Assembly: GCF_001724135.1 (NCBI RefSeq)
Contig: NZ_MEDS01000009.1
Location: 1 to 64,000 of the forward strand
Reading direction: 5' to 3'
DNA from: Comamonas sp. SCN 65-56
GTDB lineage: Bacteria > Pseudomonadota > Gammaproteobacteria > Burkholderiales > Burkholderiaceae_C
DNA: 64,000 nucleotides
The position numbers and the translations under genes were made by a program. A model generated the notes under the pieces. That model did not search any database. It had not been told where the DNA came from and saw only the letters and a program-made list of their open reading frames with translations. Shown in pieces: positions 1-8,280 of this stretch. The stretch's first letter is position 1. Each line of letters starts with the position of its first letter.

Positions 1-107
1 ATACTGCACCGACTCGGCTGCCCGCTGTGGCACGCTGAGTAGCGTGTATCTCAGCCGGTCCGGGCTGGGGTCTTACACCACGGGATGGGACACGACCAGG
101 GCCTGCC

Positions 108-1193
108 ATGAAAATCGCTTCTTCCACCATCAGCGCAACGGTGGTGCACAGCGCCATGCGCGCGCAGACTCGGCACCCCAGCCTGCGCACCTGGGTGGGT
201 GCGGACCCCCGGCAGCATGCTGCGGCAACGCCAGACAACTCGCTGGTCCGAGCAAGTGAGGCAACGCGCCGCGCTCCCGTCATGGAGCGCCCCAAACCAC
301 CGCCAGTCCACGGCGATGGCGATGCCAAATCCACGAGTCAGTCAAGCTGTGACCGCGATGTGGGCGCAATCACTCCACGGCTTTCCATGCTGCGCGACCT
401 GATCGAACGCATGACGGGAATACGCCTTCAGGCGGTCCATTGGCGCGAAGCAACAGCGGCTGGATGCGCCGCCGCCATCGCCCCAATCCACCGCGCCCAC
501 GCAGTCAGCCGCCGGACAGCCCAACTGGGGCGCCGAGTTGGAACACCAAACGGTTCTCGAAGAAACCGAATCAACGCAATTCGCCGCCCAAGGCATTGTC
601 CGCACCGCCGACGGACAGGAAATCCGCTTCAGCGTGCAGCTTTCCATGCAACGCAGCTATCGCGAAGCATCCAGCACCACGGTACGCATGAGCAATGCCG
701 TCAAGCCCGTTGATCCGCTGGTGATCAATTTCAACGGCACGGCAGCCCAGTTGCACGGCAGTCGCTTTGATTTCGATCTCGATACCGACAGCACTACCGA
801 ATCCTTGCCCATGCTCGCCAGCGGCAGCGGTTTCCTGGCGCTGGACCGCAATGGCAATGGGCACATCGACAATGGCAGCGAGCTGTTTGGCCCGACGCAG
901 GGCAATGGCTACAGCGAACTGGGCGAGCACGATCAGGACGGCAATGGCTGGATTGACGAAAACGATGCCGTCTTCAACCAATTGCGCATCTGGAATCCAA
1001 CGGACCAAGGCGCCGGGCAACTGCTGGGCCTGCGTGAAGCCGGCATCGGCGCCCTGTCACTGCAGCCCAGCGTCACGCCGTTCGCGCTCAAGGACGGCAC
1101 AACCAGATGCTCGGGTCCGTACGCGCCAGCAGCATCTATCTGCGAGACAACGGCAGCGCCGGCACCATGCAGCAGATCGACTTGGTCGCATGA
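108..1193 (+). pseudogene. EF-hand-containing protein, broken by two frameshifts
   Basis: The coding signal runs through three segments. The N-terminal part starts MKIASST at 108 and contains RLSMLRDLIERMTG near 381-422. The frame then shifts by +1 between about 403 and 460, where the downstream frame becomes open. The central part carries two EF-hand-like calcium loops, DRNGNGHIDNGSELFG near 844-891 and DQDGNGWIDENDAVF near 931-975. Near 1099-1101 one base appears to be missing, and the tail NQMLGSVRASSIYLRDNG continues in the original frame to a TGA at 1191-1193. The joined product would be about 360 residues, the layout I recall for a hypothetical family common in Comamonadaceae. The calcium-binding role is inferred from the loops. 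The two shifts compensate, so sequencing or assembly error is as likely as genuine decay. Confidence 0.6.
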
Positions 1194-1210
1194 CCGACCT
1201 CTGCGCCTGG

Positions 1211-1549
1211 TCAAGCACCGGGCGCCGTCTCCTGCGCTACCCACGCCGCATAGGCCGAATCAGCGCGCAGGGATTGAACCACCAGCTCCGGCAAGGCATA
1301 CGGGTGCAGCCGCCGCAGCAGCGCGATCAGGTCGTCGGCTCTTGCCGGCGCCGTCTTGCATTCGAGCTGCCATTCGCCTTCATGCTGCAGCGCGCCCTGC
1401 CAGCGGTAATGCGATTGCACCGGCCATACCTGCACGCAGGCAGCCAGTCGCCGAGTCACCACGGCGTCCGCAATGCCTCTGGCCTCGTCGGCAGTACCAA
1501 CGGTTGTCGTGATCAGAATGACCACCGGCAAATCTGCAAGATTCTCCAT
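1211..1549 (-). CDS. cutA: CutA divalent-cation tolerance protein
   Basis: This 112-residue protein has the size and pattern of CutA1, a small trimeric ferredoxin-like protein historically linked to copper tolerance, whose exact biochemical role is unsettled. Visible family features are the N-terminal strand VVILITTTVGTADEAR, the segment LAACVQVWPVQSHYRWQG, and the C-terminal YALPELVVQSL signature, which corresponds to the conserved YxxPE motif. The start is the ATG at 1549. Its stop is 17 bases from the broken EF-hand gene, which converges on it. It is divergent from rpoH, so the CIRCE box between them could in principle also touch its promoter. The family assignment is firm; the function is known only at family level. 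Confidence 0.9.
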   Translation of the reverse strand: MENLADLPVVILITTTVGTADEARGIADAVVTRRLAACVQVWPVQSHYRWQGALQHEGEWQLECKTAPARADDLIALLRRLHPYALPELVVQSLRADSAYAAWVAQETAPGA

Positions 1550-1595
1550 GCCGGCAGTGTGGCATGAAGCGTCCGATGTGCGCGGAACTTTGGGT

Positions 1596-1622
1596 TTAGC
1601 ACTCTATCGAAACGAGTGCTAA
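1596..1622 (+). promoter_or_regulatory. CIRCE operator (HrcA binding site)
   Basis: TTAGCACTC at 1596-1604 and GAGTGCTAA at 1614-1622 are perfect inverted 9-mers separated by exactly 9 bases, which is the complete CIRCE consensus. CIRCE is the DNA site of the heat-shock repressor HrcA, usually found before groES-groEL, dnaK or hrcA. A TAATAT hexamer at 1620-1625 overlaps the right arm and could be a -10 box, so HrcA binding would block it. The first well-placed rpoH start codon lies about 30 bases downstream. Confidence 0.93.
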
Positions 1623-1653
1623 TATTCCGACCATGCAAGAAAGGCTATCCGAC

Positions 1654-2589
1654 ATGACCTTGAACAACGCTTCCGCTGCAACGACACTGGCGTCCGCGAA
1701 TCCGTGGGCGGTGGTGCCGCCGCTGGGCAATCTGGACGCGTATATCACGGCAGTCAACCGCTTGCCCATGCTGACACTGGAAGAAGAGCAGCGTTACGCC
1801 CGGGAATTGCGTCAAGACAACAACGTCGAATCTGCCGGGCGCCTCGTGCTCTCGCACTTGCGTCTGGTCGTTGCCATCTCGCGCCAATACCTGGGCTACG
1901 GTCTGCCACACGGCGACCTGATCCAGGAAGGCAACATCGGGCTCATGAAGGCCGTCAAACGCTTCGATCCGGACCAAGGGGTACGTTTGGTGAGCTACGC
2001 CATGCACTGGATCAAGGCGGAGATTCACGAATACATTCTGAAAAACTGGCGCATGGTGAAGGTCGCAACCACCAAGGCCCAGCGCAAGCTGTTCTTCAAC
2101 CTGCGTTCGATGAAGCAGGAGTTCAAGGCCGACGTAGAAGATGCCCAGACTTATCGCGAAACGCTGACCGAGCATGAGATCGACACCGTTGCACGCCAGC
2201 TCAATGTCAAGCCGGAAGAAGTGATCGAGATGGAAACGCGCATGTCCGGCGGCGACGTGCTGCTCGACCCTGCGCCCAATGACGATGGTGAAGTGGCGTT
2301 CGGGCCGATTGCCTATCTTTCGGATGCCGCGCACGAACCCACGTCGATGATTGAATCACGCCAGCGTGATGTACTCGCCTCCCAAGGGATTTCGACAGCG
2401 CTTGAAGGGCTGGACGCGCGCAGTCGCCGCATCGTCGAGGAGCGCTGGCTCAAGGTCAACGATGACGGCTCCGGCGGTATGACGCTGCATGAGCTCGCCA
2501 CGGAGTACGGCGTCAGCGCCGAGCGCATCCGCCAGATCGAAGTGGCGGCCATGAAGAAAATGAAGAAGGCGTTGGCCGAATACGCCTGA
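1654..2589 (+). CDS. rpoH: RNA polymerase heat-shock sigma factor RpoH (sigma-32)
   Basis: Sigma-70-family factor that directs RNA polymerase to heat-shock promoters. Region 2 is clear (GDLIQEGNIGLMKAVKRFD, then LVSYAMHWIKAEIHEYIL). The RpoH-specific box QRKLFFNLRSMK follows near residues 140-151, and region 4 contains the helix-turn-helix (TLHELATEYGVSAERIRQIE). I prefer the ATG at 1654 (311 residues) because AAGAAAGG lies at a normal ribosome-binding distance; the upstream ATG at 1633 (318 residues) has no visible Shine-Dalgarno sequence. A perfect CIRCE box lies just upstream, so transcription is probably repressed by HrcA. The gene converges on sco1. Confidence 0.96.
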   Translation: MTLNNASAATTLASANPWAVVPPLGNLDAYITAVNRLPMLTLEEEQRYARELRQDNNVESAGRLVLSHLRLVVAISRQYLGYGLPHGDLIQEGNIGLMKAVKRFDPDQGVRLVSYAMHWIKAEIHEYILKNWRMVKVATTKAQRKLFFNLRSMKQEFKADVEDAQTYRETLTEHEIDTVARQLNVKPEEVIEMETRMSGGDVLLDPAPNDDGEVAFGPIAYLSDAAHEPTSMIESRQRDVLASQGISTALEGLDARSRRIVEERWLKVNDDGSGGMTLHELATEYGVSAERIRQIEVAAMKKMKKALAEYA

Positions 2590-2598
2590 ACCTGCGAC

Positions 2599-2631
2599 GC
2601 GCGCGGTGACATCCGCGCCTTGGCTGCTTTT
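2599..2631 (+). terminator. Possible weak terminator after rpoH
   Basis: GCGCGG (2601-2606) and CCGCGC (2613-2618) form a hairpin with a six-base loop just after the rpoH stop. The T-rich stretch begins only about nine bases later (CTGCTTTTG), so termination would be inefficient. It lies in the 44-base gap between two convergent genes. Confidence 0.35.
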
Positions 2632-2633
2632 GT

Positions 2634-3245
2634 CTATGCCTCGGCAAGCAGCAAGCGTATGTCGTCGGCAAGCGGTTGCACCCCGGCACCGTAGCGCTGG
2701 AAGAGGCGCAGCCGCCCGCGAGGATCAAACATGTACAGGCCTGCCGAGTGGTCCATGGTGTAGCTCGTCGGCGTGGGACCCGGCACCTGCTTGTAGAAAA
2801 TCTTGAAATCCTTGGCTACCGCGGCAAGTTCCTGCGCGGAACCGCGCAGCGCGAGAAACGTCGGATCGAAATTGGCCATGTAGGCCTTGAGAACCTCTGG
2901 GGTATCGCGCTCGGGATCAACAGTGACGAAGATCACCTGCAACTTGTCACCATCCGCACCCAGCTCAGACTTGACCTGAGCCATTTCCGACATGGTCGTC
3001 GGGCAGACATCCGGGCAATGGGTGTAGCCAAAGAAAACCGCCACCACCTTCCCGGCAAAGTCGGAGATATGTCGCGCCTTGCCGAATTGATCTGTGAGCG
3101 GCAGATCTCTGGCGTAGTCAACACCAGTGATGTCCACCCCCTTGAATGCTGGTTTGGACGCTTCAGAGCAAGCAGAAAAAAAGGCCGGAGCGCTTGCGAA
3201 CAGTGCGCCAGAAGCTATGGTTTTGATGAATCTTCTTTTTTGCAT
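2634..3245 (-). CDS. sco1: SCO1/SenC family copper chaperone for cytochrome oxidase
   Basis: Membrane-anchored thioredoxin-fold protein that delivers copper to, or reduces, the CuA site of cytochrome oxidase subunit II. The copper ligands are visible: CPDVC with cysteines at residues 77 and 81, and the distal histidine in DHSAGLY at 166. The N-terminus has a basic stretch (QKRR), a hydrophobic segment and FSAC at 23-26, which may be a lipoprotein processing site or an uncleaved anchor. The length of 203 residues is typical. It is the last gene of the ctaA-ctaB-sco1 group, 8 bases after ctaB, and converges on rpoH. Confidence 0.95.
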   Translation of the reverse strand: MQKRRFIKTIASGALFASAPAFFSACSEASKPAFKGVDITGVDYARDLPLTDQFGKARHISDFAGKVVAVFFGYTHCPDVCPTTMSEMAQVKSELGADGDKLQVIFVTVDPERDTPEVLKAYMANFDPTFLALRGSAQELAAVAKDFKIFYKQVPGPTPTSYTMDHSAGLYMFDPRGRLRLFQRYGAGVQPLADDIRLLLAEA

Positions 3246-3253
3246 CCGGGCTA

Positions 3254-4180
3254 TCAGAACACGTAATGATCCACCAGCAGCGCGGCGAACAAAGCACTCA
3301 GGTGGAAGATGGAAAAACGGAAAGTCTTGCGCGCCAGTTGGTCTGAATAGCTACGCCATAGCCGAAAGCCATACCAGCAAAAGCCCAGACTCAATCCAAC
3401 CGCGGCACTCAGATAGATCCAGGAACTCATGCCGTACACAAAAGGCATCAGGCAGGCGGCAAACAATACCCACGTGTAGAGAAAGACCTGCAGTCGCGTG
3501 AATTGGTTCCCGTGCGTCACAGGCAGCATGGGCAGTCCCGATTTGCGGTAATCGTCGGCTCGGTAGAGCGCCAGCGCCCAGAAATGCGGCGGCGTCCAAA
3601 GAAAAATGATCAAACACATGATCCAGGCTTCCGGCCCCACCTGCCCGGTCATCGCTGCCCAGCCCAGCACGGGCGGCATGGCCCCGGAAGCGCCACCAAT
3701 GACGATGTTCTGCGGCGTCAGCGGCTTGAGGACCACGGTATAGATGATTGCGTATCCGACAAAGGTGGCAAAGGTCAGCCACATCGTCAGCGGATTGATC
3801 AACACATACAGCACTGCGCAGCCAATCAGACCGAGCGCGGCTGCAAACGCCAGCGTCTGAGGGTTGGACAGCTCACCCCGGGCGGTAGGCCGCCAGGCCG
3901 TACGCTTCATGCGCGCATCCATCGTTTGCTCGATGATGCAATTGAATGCCGCCGCCGCCGCTGACACGCACCAGATGCCGAAACTGGCGACAGCCATGCG
4001 CCACCACAAGGCCAGCGAGGGTACCCCAGGTATCGCCATCACCATGCCGATGAAGGCGCAAAAAACGATCAGCTGCACCACCCTGGGCTTGGTCAAGGCA
4101 TAGAACTGCAGTGCACGCCCCGGCAAGCTGCGCTGTGGCGTCGTGGTGGAATGCTGATCGGAGGTATGGACTGCTGTCAT
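3254..4180 (-). CDS. ctaB: Protoheme IX farnesyltransferase (heme O synthase)
   Basis: UbiA-family integral membrane prenyltransferase that adds a farnesyl group to heme B to make heme O, the precursor of heme A. The first aspartate-rich motif occurs as [15 protein letters not shown], and the second region as [20 protein letters not shown]. Multiple hydrophobic helices cover the 308 residues. Its ATG overlaps the ctaA stop codon by 4 bases, which suggests translational coupling, and sco1 follows after 8 bases. The symbol cyoE is used for the same enzyme in bo3 oxidase operons; ctaB fits the aa3 context here. Confidence 0.95.
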   Translation of the reverse strand: MTAVHTSDQHSTTTPQRSLPGRALQFYALTKPRVVQLIVFCAFIGMVMAIPGVPSLALWWRMAVASFGIWCVSAAAAAFNCIIEQTMDARMKRTAWRPTARGELSNPQTLAFAAALGLIGCAVLYVLINPLTMWLTFATFVGYAIIYTVVLKPLTPQNIVIGGASGAMPPVLGWAAMTGQVGPEAWIMCLIIFLWTPPHFWALALYRADDYRKSGLPMLPVTHGNQFTRLQVFLYTWVLFAACLMPFVYGMSSWIYLSAAVGLSLGFCWYGFRLWRSYSDQLARKTFRFSIFHLSALFAALLVDHYVF

Positions 4181-5370
4181 GCAGACGCTCCAGAAGAAGA
4201 GGAAATCGCAAACGTCGCGGGCACAGCGTGCTGCCGTGCCTTCGGCACCTGGGTTGACGCCAGCGCCCAGACCAGCACCACCAGCAGCGCAGCGGCGCCG
4301 CCGGTATGCATGACGGCCGCCACCAAAGGCCAGCCCAGAACCACGTTGGACAAGCCCGTCAAGAATTGAAGCACAAGCAGCCCCGCCAACCAGCGCCCTT
4401 GCAGCGTCAAGTGCCCCGAACGCAGCATGCGCCAGGCGAGCCAGCCCAAAACCGCGAGCACCACATACGCCGCCAGTCGGTGCACATAGTGAATGGCGGT
4501 AAGACCCTCGAAGCTGATATGACTGCCATCAGCCAGCAGACCGAGACCGCGCCAAAGCTGGAACCCCTCGTCAAACGCCATCGACGGCCACCAGCTCCCC
4601 TGGCATTTGGGAAACGTGGAGCACACCAGTACCGCGTAATTGGTACTGACCCAGCCACCGAGCAGCAACTGCAGCAGTACCAGAACGACCCCGAACACCA
4701 AGCCCAAGCGCAGGCCCCGAGCCACTAGCGCGGGCACCGTGCCATGAACCCTGAAGGTCTGCTGCACCGCCTGTACACACAGCAGCGCCAGCAGCGTCGC
4801 CCCCCCCAACAAATGCAAGGTGACGATCGCCGGAAAGAGGCGCATGGTCACGGTCAATGCGCCGAAAGCGCCTTGCACGCACACCCACGCGAGCGTCGCC
4901 GTGACCCACCAGCGCGAGAGCGATGGGGCCTCTCCCCGCCCCTTGCGCCAACGGCGCCACTGCCACCAGGCTGCAACGGTGAGCAGCACAATCAGCGCCC
5001 CGACTCCCGTCGCAAGATAGCGATGGACCATTTCTATCCACGCCTTGGCATGGGTGACCGGGCCACTGGGCAGCGCTGACTGCGCGGCGCTGATTTGCTG
5101 ATTGGCCTGCAATGGGTTGGACTGGCCATAACACCCGGGCCAGTCCGGACAGCCCAGACCGGAATCGGTCAGCCGCGTAAACGCGCCAAACAGCACCAAA
5201 TCGAAGGTCAGAAACAGCGTAAGCACCGTCAGCGCCTGCAGGCGCCGCGCGCCACTGCTTCCCCGGTGACGCCAGGCGATCCAAGCGAGCGGCACCACCG
5301 CCAGCAACGCGCCAAAAACCAGCAGCTCCCAGACGGGAGCCAGGTCATAGGCAGGGGTGGGATTTGCCAT
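4177..5370 (-). CDS. ctaA: Heme A synthase (COX15/CtaA family)
   Basis: Integral membrane enzyme that oxidises the C8 methyl of heme O to a formyl group, giving heme A for the aa3 oxidase. The 397-residue protein shows eight or so hydrophobic helices and the family pattern of histidines in helices, including [39 protein letters not shown] and [25 protein letters not shown] near residue 70 matches the cysteine-bearing periplasmic loop of COX15-type enzymes. It sits 8 bases after the Sco-like gene and overlaps ctaB by 4 bases. Confidence 0.94.
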   Translation of the reverse strand: MANPTPAYDLAPVWELLVFGALLAVVPLAWIAWRHRGSSGARRLQALTVLTLFLTFDLVLFGAFTRLTDSGLGCPDWPGCYGQSNPLQANQQISAAQSALPSGPVTHAKAWIEMVHRYLATGVGALIVLLTVAAWWQWRRWRKGRGEAPSLSRWWVTATLAWVCVQGAFGALTVTMRLFPAIVTLHLLGGATLLALLCVQAVQQTFRVHGTVPALVARGLRLGLVFGVVLVLLQLLLGGWVSTNYAVLVCSTFPKCQGSWWPSMAFDEGFQLWRGLGLLADGSHISFEGLTAIHYVHRLAAYVVLAVLGWLAWRMLRSGHLTLQGRWLAGLLVLQFLTGLSNVVLGWPLVAAVMHTGGAAALLVVLVWALASTQVPKARQHAVPATFAISSSSGASA

Positions 5371-5378
5371 GCAAGGCC

Positions 5379-6110
5379 TCAGTCACGACCCGGCTGATCC
5401 CAGCTCGCAGACGCACGCAGCAACCGGGAGAGATCCCGTTTGGCCTTTTCTGCCATATCGACCGTCAGATGCGCCGGAAATCGCATCATCCAGTTGCCCA
5501 TCGGGTCCACCAGATACAGGTGATCCTCCAATCGCTGCCCTGCCTGCGGGGTCAGCCACGCCTGCAATGCAGAGCGATCCACACGCAGCACCATCGCATC
5601 GGCCAGGCCAGCCCGTATTTCTGTCGGCGGAGCCCCGTTGTCCGGGATCAACCACACCCAATCCACCCGGTCGCGTTCCTTGCCCAGACTCTCGCGCAAC
5701 TGGCGTTGCAAATACAGATTGCTGCGGCAGGTGTCGTCGCACGCACCGTCCGCCACACTGACCAGCAGCCACTGGCGCTTGAGATTACCCAGCGGCTCCA
5801 CCTTGCCGTCAAGCGTGGTGACCTGCAGACCGGCAGGAATGGGTCGCACCGGTTCGATCAACTCACCGAAATTCAACAGTGCACCATGCGGGCGCGCAAC
5901 GTAATACATGAAATAAGAAGCAGCGACCGGGGCAATGCTGATCAACAGCATCAGCCACAGTTGCCAGCGGCCCTTGCGCGACTGCGGCAATCGCGCGGCA
6001 TCGCCGGCAACAGGCAGGCTGTGCACCGTGAGAGCAACCGGATCGTCCACCTCAACGGGCAATTTCTGCCCTCCGTCGAGAGACAGGTCGGATGATTTGA
6101 AACCAGACAT
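5379..6110 (-). CDS. Membrane-anchored Sco-like thioredoxin-fold protein
   Basis: I recognise this as the unnamed gene often found between surf1 and ctaA in Burkholderiales oxidase loci. It has one transmembrane segment near residues 50-66 (WQLWLMLLISIAPVAAS). The domain beyond it carries CDDTC, the CxxxC spacing of Sco proteins, and a later DHLYLVDPMGNWMMRF segment resembling the Sco DHxxxxYLxD region, but with the histidine placed closer to the strand. A copper or redox role in oxidase assembly is inferred, not shown. The ATG at 6110 (MSGFKSSD) gives 243 residues. It overlaps the end of surf1 by 59 bases and precedes ctaA by 8. Confidence 0.85.
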   Translation of the reverse strand: MSGFKSSDLSLDGGQKLPVEVDDPVALTVHSLPVAGDAARLPQSRKGRWQLWLMLLISIAPVAASYFMYYVARPHGALLNFGELIEPVRPIPAGLQVTTLDGKVEPLGNLKRQWLLVSVADGACDDTCRSNLYLQRQLRESLGKERDRVDWVWLIPDNGAPPTEIRAGLADAMVLRVDRSALQAWLTPQAGQRLEDHLYLVDPMGNWMMRFPAHLTVDMAEKAKRDLSRLLRASASWDQPGRD

Positions 6111-6828
6111 AGAGAACCAATACCAGGGCGGAAAACCCGAACCATTGAAATGCGTAGCCGTAGTGCATTGCCACGCCGCTGTCGGGTGCCGCCCAATCGC
6201 GTTGCAATCCATCACTGGCAGCGTCCGTTTGCACCACGGTGAGCGGCAGCAGATCGAGCGAATAGTCGCTCGCATAGGCCGCAATGGTGAGATTTTGCCG
6301 TATGTCGGATGCCCCTTGTCCGGAGGCAGCACCAGAGAATTCGAACAACCTGCCTGGTTCACCCGCGAGATAGCCGTCGACAGTCACCTCGCCCGCCGGA
6401 GTCTGCACGGGAGCAAGTCGGGTACGAACATCCATGTCCCGCGCAATCCAGCCGCGCTGCACCGCCACGATCGCCTGGGAGCCGGACAACCGCAGTGGCG
6501 TAAAGACATAAAACCCGGAACGCCCCCGTATCTGCCGGTTGTCCAGATACACCGTTGCACCCGGTATCCACTCACCACGTAATTGCACTCGCCGGTACGC
6601 CAATTCCGGCGTGATCGCATGGATACCGCGCAAAGCGCCCAGCAGCTGCAACAGCGTCAATGGAGGCAGGCCTTGGTGCGACAGCATCGCAGCATGAAGA
6701 GTCCGTTTCTGCGCTGCGCGCGACAATTGCCAGCGGCCCAATGAGGCCGTCACCGCAATGCAAAGCAGCGCTGTCAGCGTCACAATGGCGAATCGCCAAC
6801 GAAAATGCGCTCTCTGCTCGTCAGACAT
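6052..6828 (-). CDS. surf1: SURF1 family cytochrome oxidase assembly protein
   Basis: SURF1 proteins assist insertion of heme A into subunit I of heme-copper oxidases. Two transmembrane segments frame the protein, one near the N-terminus (FAIVTLTALLCIAVTASLG, then RWQLSRAAQK) and one near the C-terminus (FQWFGFSALVLVLYVWF). Between them is the family pattern of a GEW-type strand (QLRGEWIP), YLDNRQIRGRSGFYVFTPL and VQRGWIARD. I chose the ATG at 6828 (MSDEQRAHF, 258 residues); an upstream start at 6855 would run into the divergent gene. The last 59 bases overlap the next gene in a different frame. Confidence 0.93.
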   Translation of the reverse strand: MSDEQRAHFRWRFAIVTLTALLCIAVTASLGRWQLSRAAQKRTLHAAMLSHQGLPPLTLLQLLGALRGIHAITPELAYRRVQLRGEWIPGATVYLDNRQIRGRSGFYVFTPLRLSGSQAIVAVQRGWIARDMDVRTRLAPVQTPAGEVTVDGYLAGEPGRLFEFSGAASGQGASDIRQNLTIAAYASDYSLDLLPLTVVQTDAASDGLQRDWAAPDSGVAMHYGYAFQWFGFSALVLVLYVWFQIIRPVSRRRAEIAR

Positions 6829-6842
6829 CCCCAGTACCCACC

Positions 6843-7067
6843 ATGAAAATCGCAATCACCCTGGCGTTTCTCGCCATCCTCGGCAGCTTGGGCACCGCTC
6901 TGTATTTCATGATGCGCGGAGATGGCACCAACGCCGATTCAAGCAAGCGCATGGCCGGTGCGCTGGCGGTGCGCGTGGGCATTTCCGTGGCTTTGTTCAT
7001 TTGCCTGCTCATTGCCTGGAAACTGGGCTACATCCAGCCAACGGGGCTTGCCGTGAGCGAGCTCTGA
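6843..7067 (+). CDS. Twin-transmembrane protein (DUF2909 type)
   Basis: This 74-residue protein consists of two hydrophobic helices, near residues 3-22 (IAITLAFLAILGSLGTALYF) and 47-63 (VGISVALFICLLIAW), joined by a short polar loop with SSKRMAGALAVRV. This is the small twin-TM protein usually found beside surf1 and coxC in betaproteobacterial oxidase loci. A role in oxidase biogenesis is inferred from that position alone. It is the only plus-strand gene in the oxidase region and starts 14 bases from the divergent surf1 start. A bidirectional-looking terminator follows it. Confidence 0.85.
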   Translation: MKIAITLAFLAILGSLGTALYFMMRGDGTNADSSKRMAGALAVRVGISVALFICLLIAWKLGYIQPTGLAVSEL

Positions 7068-7096
7068 ATACGGGAAGAGCCAAGGCAAACGCCATG

Positions 7097-7122
7097 AAAA
7101 AAGCGCCTTGCGGCGCTTTTTT
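7097..7122 (+). terminator. Rho-independent terminator, usable on both strands
   Basis: AAAAAAGCGCC (7097-7107) and GGCGCTTTTTT (7112-7122) are perfect 11-base arms around a TTGC loop. The A and T runs let it stop the twin-TM transcript on the plus strand and the coxB-to-coxC transcript on the minus strand. Confidence 0.9.
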
Positions 7123-7149
7123 CGTGCGCGGCATCCTGCCTCGTGCGCA

Positions 7150-8031
7150 TTACATCCAGTACACCAGGATATACAGCCCCAGCCACACCACGTCCACGAA
7201 GTGCCAATACCAGGCCGCCCCCTCAAGGCCAAAATGATGCTTGGCAGTGAAGTGGCCACTTTGCAGACGCAGCGTAATGAAGAACAGCATCAGCATGCCC
7301 ACCAGCACGTGAAAACCGTGAAAGCCTGTGAGCATGAAGAAGGTGGAGCCGAAAATGCCGGAACTCAGCTTCAGATTGAGTTCGGTATACAGGTGGTGGT
7401 ATTCGTAAGCCTGTACGCACAGAAAGGTAAAGCCCAGCAGCACGGTCAGCCACATGAACGCAATGGTCTTTGCACGATTGCTGGCCAGCAAGGCGTGGTG
7501 CGCAATGGTCAGCGTCACCCCCGAAGTGAGCAGCAGCGCCGTGTTGATCGTCGGCAGCCAGAACGGCCCCACCGTCTGGAAGGGTTCGACAGTGCCGCCC
7601 GGCGACGCGGTGGCGCCGGCAGCCATGGTGGGCCAAACCGCCTTGAAATCAGGCCAGAGAATATGGTGCGCCAAGTCACCGAGTTCCGGTACCGAATGCA
7701 CACGCCCCCACCACAGCGCGGTGAAGAAGGAGCCGAAGAACATCACTTCGGAAAAGATGAACCAGCTCATGCTCCAACGGTAGGAGACATCGACGCGTCG
7801 GCTGTTCAGGCCACCTTCGCTTTCATGAATCGCATCCCGGAACCACTGGAACAGCACAACCAGCCACCAAACCAGTCCGACGAGAAAGAGATAACCGCCG
7901 CCGTTTATGTCATTGAACCAGCCTGCCGTACCAAGCAGCATCATGAATACGCCCAGCATCGCCATCGCAGGATGGTTGGATGGGTGAGGTACAAAGTAGT
8001 ACGGGGTTGCCCCTTGGGAAGTTGCACTCAT
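7150..8031 (-). CDS. coxC: Cytochrome c oxidase subunit III
   Basis: Third core subunit of the aa3-type terminal oxidase, an integral membrane protein with seven helices. Family markers include YRWSMSWFIFSEVMFFGSFF, where the membrane glutamate lies, HHALLASNRAKTI, FMLTGFHGFHVLVGM and YWHFVDVVWLGLYILVYWM at the C-terminus. The length of 293 residues is normal. It is the last gene of the coxB-coxA-ctaG-coxC transcription unit, 54 bases after the DUF2970 gene, with the shared terminator about 30 bases downstream. Confidence 0.97.
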   Translation of the reverse strand: MSATSQGATPYYFVPHPSNHPAMAMLGVFMMLLGTAGWFNDINGGGYLFLVGLVWWLVVLFQWFRDAIHESEGGLNSRRVDVSYRWSMSWFIFSEVMFFGSFFTALWWGRVHSVPELGDLAHHILWPDFKAVWPTMAAGATASPGGTVEPFQTVGPFWLPTINTALLLTSGVTLTIAHHALLASNRAKTIAFMWLTVLLGFTFLCVQAYEYHHLYTELNLKLSSGIFGSTFFMLTGFHGFHVLVGMLMLFFITLRLQSGHFTAKHHFGLEGAAWYWHFVDVVWLGLYILVYWM

Positions 8032-8085
8032 TTTTCTACTCCTCGGTTCTCGGACTTTCAGTCAGTGTTTTCTGCCGCAACAGGC

Positions 8086-8280
8086 TTACGCGATCCAGTG
8101 CACCAGGCCCATCAAGGCCAGCACAAACAACAGCGTTGCCCCCAGGGCTGTAAATATCAACGGTAGCGGGCGCAATGCGCGCTGATCCTGCCCATGTTTG
8201 GAACTATTGCGTATGCCAATCAACGACCAAGCCACCGTCCGCACGGTCTGCACCCAGGACGGACCCGTTCTATTGCTCAT
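8086..8280 (-). CDS. DUF2970 small membrane protein
   Basis: A 64-residue protein with one strong C-terminal transmembrane helix (PLIFTALGATLLFVLALMGL) after a basic amphipathic stretch containing WSLIGIRNSSKHGQDQ. This pattern matches DUF2970, a family found almost only between ctaG and coxC in betaproteobacteria. The function is unknown; a structural or assembly role in the oxidase is inferred from conserved position. The start overlaps the ctaG stop by 4 bases, so translation is probably coupled. Confidence 0.85.
   Translation of the reverse strand: MSNRTGPSWVQTVRTVAWSLIGIRNSSKHGQDQRALRPLPLIFTALGATLLFVLALMGLVHWIA

Noticed and set aside
1-107. C-terminal end of an upstream gene at the window edge
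   Set aside because: All three plus frames are short or of unlikely composition and I recognise no family; nothing can be called.
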